64,000 bases of DNA from Buddleja alternifolia. Lineage: Eukaryota > Streptophyta > Magnoliopsida > Lamiales > Scrophulariaceae. Positions 56,048 to 64,000 of the stretch are shown here, in pieces. The position numbers and the translations under genes are program-made. Location: positions 35,411,022 through 35,475,021 of the forward strand of contig CM033399.1 in the NCBI GenBank assembly GCA_019426215.1, given 5' to 3'. Within the stretch, counting starts at the first letter, position 1, and every line of letters begins with the position of its first letter. Below the pieces are notes generated by a model. The model was not told the origin of the DNA. It searched no databases and worked only from the letters and a program-made list of their open reading frames with translations.

Positions 56048-57104
56048 CTCTTTTGCTGTGTGTGGTAGTACAGGAAATGGAGGAGGAGAAGTTAAGATGA
56101 TGGCAATGGGACAGTGGGCAGTGGGGCTGTATATAAACACTGCATTTTGTAGCTATCTTTTGCTTATGTGATGGATGACGACCGGCCTCGGGATCAATCT
56201 CTGACCTATGATGCACGGACACTTTGAAAAATTATTTTGTGTCGATCACGGGCTGTGTTCGTGTCTCACTATTGAGACAAAGAAAAAATACACATGTGCA
56301 GTCATGTCCTAACGGTGTTTATGTACTAATTTTTTAAAAAAATTAACGTGTCTCTTGTCTCGTGTCCGTGCATCATAGTTTCCGACATTACATATATATT
56401 GGATTGCAATCCGGATCCCTTATTACAAATGGTGTTGCATCTCCTATTGCATTCACCTCTATACATGACAAGTATACAAAATTCAACTCACTTATATATT
56501 TAAGGAAAAAATTTACACACTTGTTATGTATAGAATGAATGTAATATGAGATGCAACAATATTTTATAATAGAGGATCTTGTGCGATTTGATTGGTGAAC
56601 CACTTTATATGTATAATTATTTATATATGTAGAGTGAAATTACTCTGGCCTTCATGTCATTGGAACTCTCAAGTACCACCTTATGTGATGGGTACTAATG
56701 CGAGCCAAAATGATGCATATTCATTTGCATTTAAACAAAAAAAATAAGAATATGTACATGATTAAAGTGTGGGTTTATTTCTAAATTCCTTAACATGATC
56801 TTGCGAGGGTTTTAAATATCGGTTATGTGTTTCAATACATCTTAAATATTAATTATTATTCAATAATAATTAATAATAAAAATTTTGAATTGATAATCAA
56901 TCACTGAAATGGTGGAGAAGGACTCACTCGCTAGTAAAAATAGAATTCAAGACCTCTAATTTTAATATCTTGAAGTCTCAATTTGAGTGATTAGTTTTCA
57001 TATAGTCATAAATGGGGAATTTAGCGCTATTTTGATTTGGTCTATTTACAAAATAAGAGAATTAAATTTATTATGTAAAGTGCAATAAGTCATGTTACGT
57101 GAAT
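56048..57104. other. Upstream region of the oxidase and intergenic DNA
   Basis: A TATATAAAC box at about 56130-56138 can be read as a TATA box on either strand; for the oxidase it would give a leader of about 50 bases. The rest is AT-rich without a gene. Confidence 0.45.
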
Positions 57105-57425
57105 CATTGGAATTCCAAATTTTTTCTTTTTGATAATCAACCTTCATTAATAAAATTGAGCAAAAGAAGGAAGATGTTAGGAGTTGGAACTCCTTCATTA
57201 CAAAACACCTCATCAGGTAAAATGCTAAGATAAATAGGACCATTCCAGTTTCGACTTTTGCCCCACTGCGCGATATTGTGGGCAACTCTATTAAACTGCC
57301 TATCAATCGAACTAATATGTCAATCAGAAAAAAGGTTAAACAATCCTCTAATTTTCTCATCGAGGGAGCGATACCTCCAATCAATAAGATATTTTTGTAA
57401 AATTTGGCACTATGTGCTAACAAAG
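57105..57425 (-). pseudogene. LINE RNase H C-terminal relic
   Basis: On the minus strand one frame reads LIDWRYRSLDEKIRGLF, then after one stop HISSIDRQFNRVAHNIAQWG, then IYLSILPDEVFCNEG. The stretch FNRVAHNIAQ matches the final helix of plant non-LTR RNase H domains (compare CVAHSLARLA at the start of this window). A short A-rich tail (TTGATAATCAAAAAGAAAAAA type) follows. It is a dead 5'-truncated copy, from a different LINE family than the one at 1-930. Confidence 0.7.
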
Positions 57426-58980
57426 AAAAGATTGATTAGACAACTACTATTGGTACTTAGCAAAGAAAAAAGTACAGTTTCTATTACACACCGGAACCCT
57501 ATATTCTAAGTATATATTTCATCTCCTATTTTATTTATTTATGGGGATAATTACATTAATTATTCATCTTATTTAATGTAATTATATTTTAGCCTATTTA
57601 TTTTGAGTACATAAGAAATACTCCTCTGTTGTATAAAATCTTATAATCGTTTTCTTCCATTAGAAAACTAATGGAATTTGTTGGTATCATCAAAAAAGAT
57701 TTTCTATTTAACCCTTGAGGGGGTGAATGTAATTTTTCATATTACAAAGGATGTAATTGTAACTTTTAATCTAGTTTTAAATAAATGATTTTGTTAAGAA
57801 CTTGTTAAGATCTTGATACTGAAGTGCAAATTCGGATTTATGTCAATTTGAATATTTTTAAGAAAATAAAAACAAATACCGAATTTCGATTTATTTTAGG
57901 AGTAATATCATAATTCAATGCAAAGTAATCTAAATTGTTAAGTTGCTAAAAAATGTCAAACCAATTAGTAAATTAAAAAAAAAGATGAAAGAAAACAAAC
58001 AAATATATATATATATATATATATGTATGTATAAGGTTAAGATTAAAAAAATAAGAAATTTAAAAATATTATGAAAAAAAAATTAAATAAAAAAGAAGTA
58101 GAAAGTTAGTCATAGGGAGGTGAATATAACGTTTTATTATAAGAAATGGGTGTCTGTTATATGATCCAATAAAGCGGGTTGTATTGTAATTACACAATAT
58201 AAGAAGAATGTTAATGTAATTTTTTTTTTATTTTAAAAAAAAGGATAAGATTGACATTTTACACTTTCCGTCACGTTTGACAAATGATGATTAGTCAGAG
58301 AATGATCAATGTAAGATTTTATTATAAAAATGAATATTTATTATGGGCCTAAATAAGCGAATTTGTTTGTAATTACACTAAATAAAAGAAATATTTAGTG
58401 TAATTAACCTTTTATTAAAATCATCATTCACTACAACATATATTTATATAGAGGAATCCTATCTCTTCCCTTGTTCCAAAAATTTTGTAATGCATTTCAC
58501 CTCCAAAGTATCTTTTTTCTAAAAAAAATAAAAAGAAAACGTGTTATTTGCAACTAGGTGATGTGGAAATGTGTCAGCAGTCATCACCATTGTCGTTTAG
58601 CTTTATTGGTTATCGTCTCTATCATCACTGAAACTATTGCTAATAATTTATAACTAACATGACGAATGCTACCAACTTTTCCATAATTCATTATCAATTT
58701 TAGTCACTGAATATTTATATATTATTGGTTCCGAAATGTGGGGTCGACCAATCTCAAGCTACAATCACCATTCAGACGGAAGATGATTTGGACTGCACTA
58801 ACCTTTCTCAAGCTACAATGGAACACAATTTAGACCGAGGATGATTTGGATTGCACTACAACTCTAGATCAAATTGTTTACGTATCCTTGCTTGGAAAAT
58901 CAAATCATTACGTTGCATAATAAATAATATTTCATGCATTTTAGGCGTGGTGATTACTTGAATTGTTGCGCGGGGTGATG
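57426..58980. other. AT-rich intergenic stretch with AT microsatellite
   Basis: No gene. An AT microsatellite lies at about 58003-58030. Words such as GGATAATTACATTAAT (57545) and TTTAGTGTAATTAACC (58396) could be the ends of a decayed element, but no target duplication was seen. Confidence 0.4.
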
Positions 58981-59640
58981 ATTTTTTCTTCTTTTTTTTT
59001 CTAAGGAGAAGCATTGATATTATTTTATTCAATAAATAGTTTACAATGTCAAAAACAATACAAATAAAATTGTTTATAATGATATAGTAAAAACAATTGA
59101 AGCAACAAATATCAAGTTTTTCAAGATAATAAATCTTAAGAACTAATAAACTAGCACAAAATACTCTTGTGCAAAAGACCACACTCTTATTCAATAGAGA
59201 CGAAACTCTCATTCGAGAGAGAGAAAGCAAACTCTCATACGAGAGAGAAAACAAAATACTAAACAAACTATCTAAAAAGCTATATAAAATCTTATGAATC
59301 ACTCGTCTTCCTCTCGTCAGATCCGTCTCTTTCTATAATCTTATGTTAGATAATATAATATATTTTCATATCTTTCTAGTATTTATATTAATTTAGGTTT
59401 CTTTATGTTTCCTTGTATTTATCTTTTCTTTGTTTATAGTTAGAGTTTCTTATTTACTAAGTACATGTATCTTTATAAATATTTTACTCATAATACAAGT
59501 TCTTCTACAGGGTTTTCTCTAATCTAACATGAAATTGGATTATACAATTTGAAGAGGGTGATCCAAGCCAGCCCGCGGACAATGGTAGTGGCAATAATGG
59601 TGAAGGAGATGACTGCTTCACCAAGTTATCGTCGGCGGAG
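58981..59640 (-). mobile_element. Unclassified retroposon repeat R (copy 3 of 3), interrupted by a solo-LTR-like insert
   Basis: Minus-strand copy of the repeat at 51441-51978: T run at about 58987-59000 (A tail), GACCACACTCTTATTCAA at 59189, GAGAGAGAGAAAGCAAACTC, then after the insert AATTTGAAGAGGGTGATCC and GGCAATAATGGTGAAGG. No ORF of its own. Confidence 0.6.
59344..59529. mobile_element. Possible small solo LTR inside repeat R
   Basis: 186 bp starting TGTTAGATAATAT and ending CTCTAATCTAACA, absent from the other two copies of repeat R at the same place. The ends are inverted (TGTTAGAT/ATCTAACA), as in LTRs. No 5-bp duplication is visible (TCTTA against TGAAA), so the flanks must have changed, or the call is wrong. 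Confidence 0.5.
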
Positions 59641-61010
59641 AAGAAGAGAAGAAAAAAAATGGGTAGGGGTTTTTCTTTTTCTATGGAAAATTGTATTCTG
59701 TATAATGAAATCTTTGTGCTGTGTGCTGGGTGATGATAAAAACTTCAATTTACAGGGAATTACCTTAAATTTGGGTAATAAAGTTTTTCTAGATTTGAAT
59801 GCGATGCTAGTTGGAGGGAGGAAGAGTCGAAAGTATAAGCTCATAAATGCTCTACATGATAACATTTAGATAACTACTAACTCCCTAAAATAAAATTTTA
59901 TATCTAAAAAATTAACTAAAATATTTTTCAATCTCAAAAATCTATTGTCCTATATCCTACACACTTTTCATTCGAAAAAAATCCAAAAAGTTAAGATGAA
60001 AAACTTTTTGAACTAAATTATCCTTAATGCTTTACATTAAGAATTGATCAATTGAATTTTAGAAGGCTAAGGGCAATTAAATCCATAATTTTATTAATCC
60101 TAACTATTGGTTTTTTTTTTTTTTTGGATGAAAAGTTGGTGGTGGGTTTCTTAAATTGAAAAGTATAATTATAGATATTTTGGATATAAAAATTTATTTT
60201 AGGAGTATTTTAGTTATTTTTTCTAATATTTACATAGATCTGTACGTCTGGTGTATAAATATTTGAGATGCATGTGGCTCTTCATACTGAAGTCACGTGG
60301 ATCCAATTTACATTTTGAGTTTAAGAATGTATGGTCGGGTTCGATCACGGTTGATCAGAATTTAGTGAAAACACAAAAGTCATGTGGCGTATATGATGAT
60401 CTTCATGAATTCAGAAGAGATTGTCACGGGTAATTCTATGTCAGATCGAGTCCAATGGTCTGAAATTGTATTATGTGTCTATCTCTTTTACACAAAGATG
60501 TGTAGAGACCACACGCATAATACATGTAAAATATATAGACACTAGGACCACAGAATTTGGTCTAACATAGGATTTTCCTACTGTCACTAAGGTTTGGACT
60601 GTCACCAGGGGTGTGGGGAAAAAAGAGAGGCCAAATTGAGAAACAAAAACAATAACTAATGTAGTTAACTTATTTAGTTCAATAATTTTGTAAGCTGATA
60701 ATCACAGCCCTCAAGCATAATAAATCTGCTGAAATTTCACATGAACTACTATCTGCAATATTTGCTACAACACCAAAAAAACCATAGAAGATAAATCAAA
60801 GAACAGCTATCAATCAGAATAGTCCTCAAAATCAAAGAAGAACAAGATGTATGTAACTAGGTAAGTGTACTTACAAGAAGGAACAGTAAAGGAAAAGATA
60901 AATTACATGGAAAATACTTGCTGTTATTTGTGGATTTTTTAAAGAAATAACATAGTTTTTAATAACTTTTAAAAAAATAATATACAAAATATTAGTAATT
61001 CGGAAATAGC
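59641..61010. other. AT-rich intergenic stretch
   Basis: No gene or clear element seen. An imperfect poly(T) of about 17 lies at 60109-60125. The 5' end of the MULE to the right may start in this stretch, but its terminal repeat was not found. Confidence 0.4.
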
Positions 61011-61136
61011 AGGATACGCCAATTGGAATGGCGTATCCACCTGGATACGCCATTCCAATTGGCGTAGCGTCTAATATATATAATTTTTTTTTCCCGTTGT
61101 GTCTGGATACGCCATTAAGAATGGCGTATCCTGACC
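61011..61136. repeat. Cluster of short palindromes upstream of the MULE transposase
   Basis: GGATACGCC and its complement GGCGTATCC alternate: at about 61013, 61029, 61043, 61105 and 61123. The pairs form perfect or near-perfect hairpins (for example GGATACGCCAATTGG with AATGGCGTATCC). The position about 0.8 kb before the coding start suggests the terminal or promoter region of the MULE. Confidence 0.7.
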
Positions 61137-61529
61137 GGCTCGGTTTTTTTTTTTTTTCCTCTCTTCCCCTCTCTATTTCCCTCCCTTCTTTTCTTCTCTC
61201 TTTCTTCTTCCTCTTCTCTCCGTCTACTGCTTTGCTACTTCATTCTTCCACCATCTTCATTCTTCCTCTCTCTCAATTGCATTATATCTGTAGATCACAA
61301 GGTAATTTTTTTAATTCTATATTATTATTCAGTTAAATACATTTTTTGAGTTAGTGTAGTATTTCCTTCCTATAGTTTAAATATTTACAATTTTTAATTT
61401 TAATTTTGAATCAAGTTATAACATAAATATTAGTTTAAATGTTAATCTTTGAGTTTATGGTTTATATATTTATTGCATTCTAATTTTAGGTGTAAATTAT
61501 GTTAGGTATAATATCAAAATTAATGTTTA

Positions 61530-61737
61530 GGGTATGAACTTTAAATTAATTATATAGCTTTTATTATGTACTTAGCTTTGGAATGTAGTTGTTTTTAGGG
61601 TATGAATTTTGATTTAATTATGTAGTTTTTATTTTGTATTTAGATTTTAAATGTAGTTGGTTTTAGGGTATGTACTTTGATTTAATTATGTAGTTTTTAT
61701 TTTGTACTTAGATTTTCAATGTAGTTGTTTTTAGGAT
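61530..61737 (+). repeat. Three tandem 68-bp units in the MULE 5'-UTR intron
   Basis: GGGTATGAACTTTAAATTAA, GGTATGAATTTTGATTTAA and GGTATGTACTTTGATTTAA begin three units of about 68 bp, each with TAGTTTTTATTTTGTA- and AATGTAGTTG-like parts. They lie in the intron between a donor at about 61302 (AAG|GTAATTT) and the acceptor TTTTGCAG at about 61896. Confidence 0.8.
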
Positions 61738-61898
61738 TTGAACTTTGATATAATATTTTAGGTAAAATGTATAATTTTTTACTCATAATTTTGAGATGTA
61801 ATATTGAATTTAGTGTTTATGAATGATATTTTTAGATTTTCTTACAAGGTATAATTTTTGTTTTCGCGTTATAAATTAATAATGTATATTTTGCAGAA

Positions 61899-64000
61899 AT
61901 GTCTAGGCAGAACTTAGTTGATGTTTGCATATTTTTGGATGGACAAATAATTGAAGATGCGAACTATATGTTGAGTTATAGTGTTCCAGCAACAACGTAC
62001 ATGAGAATATCTCGTTCGATCACATTTGTTGAATTGGTGAATAAGGTATATGAGAGTACAGGAATTAATCCGAATGAATTCTCGTTAAAAGTTTTTTCGA
62101 AGTACTCCTTTGAGGATAGAAATTTGCTCAAGCAGAGAGCTATGGAGGTAAAAAATGATGGTGATTTAAGTTTTTTCTTGGATCCTTATACTGGTGTTAG
62201 TACAATGGATCTTTATATTAAAAAAGAGCCAATACAATCTCAGGGTCGATACACATCACTGTTAACACAGATGACGTCGTATCAACCAACCCAATTCTCA
62301 CCATTTTGTGCTCAACCACTCTTACCAGATTTAAATGTCAAAAGTTATCCGAATGACGATATCTATGCAGGTAATTTTTATTTTTATATTTGCTTTGTAT
62401 CATCATACTTTTAAATAAATGTTATAATTGTGTTAATTTTTTTTTATGAGAAGTTTTAATTGTATCACTTTTTGATAGTTTTTCTTTATTATGATTACCT
62501 TTTTAGGATGTTCTACATCGGGTAATGCTTTTGGAGGTGTTGAAAATGTGCCAAATTTCCATTTGGCCGTTCATGGCTTAGGGAGTTATGCAATGGATGA
62601 TGAAGATGAAGGTAATAATGAATCGTCTATGCATTTGCATAATTTTAGTGTCCTATTTTATTTTATTCTTTATAATTTCATTATATGAATATGTATTATA
62701 ACAAACCTTAATTTAATTTCAATTTTTTGTACATGTAGGTCTGTCTACTCACAGTTATCACGAGTTTGGGCATTTTGACGAAGGCAACTATAATGCTCAT
62801 TTTTCTCATCATGGAGGGGTGAGCAGTTCGATACCACCTCCAAACGATCAGTTTGAGGATGAGAATGACAGTGCTTGTCGAAATTCGCTTGATGGGCTTT
62901 CAGACTCGGACTTAGAGGCACATATCAACAACGATCCGAATTATGAGGAAGATGTTCCTCGAACAGAGAATCAACCACGGCTTCATCCTGTGCTCCCATT
63001 CTACTCTACATCATATGAAGAATTACAAGGAGACTCATTAAATCGGCCACATGAAGTTGGGGATATGACTTATGATTATCAGATAGGCAATCTTGGTTTG
63101 GGATTAACATTTGAGAACAAAGAAAGTTTGCAAAGAGCGGTGAAAGACTACCATGTAACAAATGAGAAACGAGAGTTTACGGTGCAAATTAGTAACCCGA
63201 CCACTTATGTTGTTGTATGCAAACACAAAAACGAAAAAGAAGGGTGCAAGTTTAGACTTCGAGCTCATTTTAGCCAGAAAACACATTATTGGATGATATC
63301 AAAATATAAAGGGCCACATGAGTGTATGTTTGAAAATGTGGACAAAAACCACCATAATTTGGACATGAATCTGATTGCCAACGAACTTCTGGGACAAGTT
63401 CAAATTGGTATGTCAATTAAGGTTGCACAAATAGTTCAAATGGTAAATGATAAATGGAAATGCCAGATTTCGTATGGCAAGGCTTGGCACAGCTTGCAAC
63501 GTGCAAATGAGATTGTATACGGGACTTGGGAGAATTCCGTTCCACTGTTACCTAAGTTCTTGGGAGCTATACAGAAGTGGAATCCGGGCACGGTTGTTGA
63601 GTGGAAACACAAAAACATCTATCAAAATCCAAAAATGTTTATGTATGTGTTTTGGGCATTCAAGCCGTGTATAGATGGATTCCAACATTGCCGGAGAGTT
63701 ATTTGCGTTGATGGGACACATCTATATGCAACGACTCTTGATGAAAATAATCAGATTTTGCCTCTTGCATTTGCAATTGTTGATAATGAGTCGAACGACT
63801 CGTGGTTGTGGTTTCTGCAATTGGTGAGCAAACATTTTATTCAAAGGAACGAAGGTGTGTGCCTTATTTCTGATCGTCACCACGGTATACAGCGTGCTTC
63901 TGAGCTTGTACCCGCCTTTTGCCCCCCCTAATGGAGCTCATCGATATTGCCTACGACATGTGTCTTCAAACTTTAATACTCATTTCAACAATAAAGTTTT
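61899..64000 (+). CDS. MuDR-type MULE transposase, frameshifted near the window end, 3' part outside
   Basis: Transposase of a Mutator-like element. Exons as read: 61899-62370, 62507-62611 and 62739 onwards, with GT-AG borders and matching phases. The N-terminal segment (about residues 1-110, MSRQNLVDVCIFLDGQII) is the ubiquitin-fold-like region common in plant MULE proteins. An acidic linker follows, then the MuDR DNA-binding domain (about GDMTYDYQIGN to YKGPHEC), then the catalytic MULE domain: Asp517 in VICVDGTHL and Asp571 in CLISDRHHGI would be the first two acidic residues of the DDE site. At 63922-63928 a run of seven C puts the frame out by one and makes a stop at 63929-63931; after it the expected continuation (NGAHRYCLRHV) follows in another frame. 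This is either a real mutation or a homopolymer sequencing error. The third acidic residue and the zinc finger lie past the window. Confidence 0.9.

Noticed and set aside
56040..56140. Use of the upstream ATG at 56140 for the oxidase
   Set aside because: It lies at the TATA-like element and adds a proline-rich stretch foreign to the family; ATG 56047 gives the normal start.
1..64000. CRISPR arrays, rRNA, tRNA genes, bacterial operons
   Set aside because: None seen. tRNA-like box A/B pairs belong to SINEs and do not form a complete cloverleaf; regular direct repeats are plant tandem repeats.
1..64000. Integrated virus (pararetrovirus) or toxin genes
   Set aside because: No coat, movement-protein or pararetroviral reverse transcriptase motif was seen; all retroelement signals fit LINE, SINE or LTR transposons.

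Overview
This window is nuclear DNA of a flowering plant, most likely a eudicot. It is AT-rich and has spliced genes with GT-AG introns, plant UDP-glycosyltransferases and plant-specific transposon families (CACTA, MULE, hAT and Tourist-like MITEs, copia LTR elements, tRNA-derived SINEs). The species cannot be named from the sequence; the overall look fits an asterid, but that is a guess. No bacterial, organellar or viral gene set is present.

Host genes are few and all lie on the minus strand. Three intact two-exon UDP-glucosyltransferases of the UGT74 type lie at 3545-5942, 31163-32973 and 45228-49874. A broken C-terminal UGT copy lies at 38987-39212. One intronless FAD-dependent sarcosine/pipecolate-type oxidase lies at 54818-56047. 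The UGTs share their orientation, intron position and motif layout, so they are a dispersed tandem cluster. It has been pushed apart by transposons and by a segmental duplication (36053-38641 versus 42254-44280) that also left the UGT pseudogene. The likely job of the cluster is glucosylation of small acceptors (acids, phenolics or terpenoids); the acceptor cannot be read from the sequence.

The rest is a layered transposon landscape. 0-3.3 kb: the 3' end of a LINE, a MITE in its A-rich tail, a dead copia gag/protease relic split by a SINE, and a Tourist-like MITE. 6-9 kb: a MULE-type MITE, a minisatellite and a SINE. 10.3-16.4 kb: a young copia-type element with 762-bp LTRs and most of pol missing. 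17.8-30.1 kb: an apparent gypsy LTR fragment cut by a complete 9.3-kb CACTA element (TSD AAT) that has two intact multi-exon transposase genes, followed by a 2.4-kb non-autonomous LTR element. 33-36 kb: foldback elements and tandem duplications. 46-48.5 kb: MITEs and a SINE fill the 3.3-kb intron of the third UGT. 53-54.6 kb: two abutting hAT-like MITEs. 57-59.6 kb: LINE and retroposon relics. 61-64 kb: the 5' part of a MULE with a MuDR-type transposase that is frameshifted in a C run close to the window end.

The two strongest leads are these. The CACTA element carries two homologous, same-phase first exons, one upstream of the TNP2 gene and one upstream of the second gene; this suggests an En/Spm-like choice of alternative first exons. 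The UGT cluster has unusual substitutions inside the PSPG box of two members. Intron borders and open frames were read by eye from GT/AG sites and reading phase; they are not backed by transcripts or database searches.
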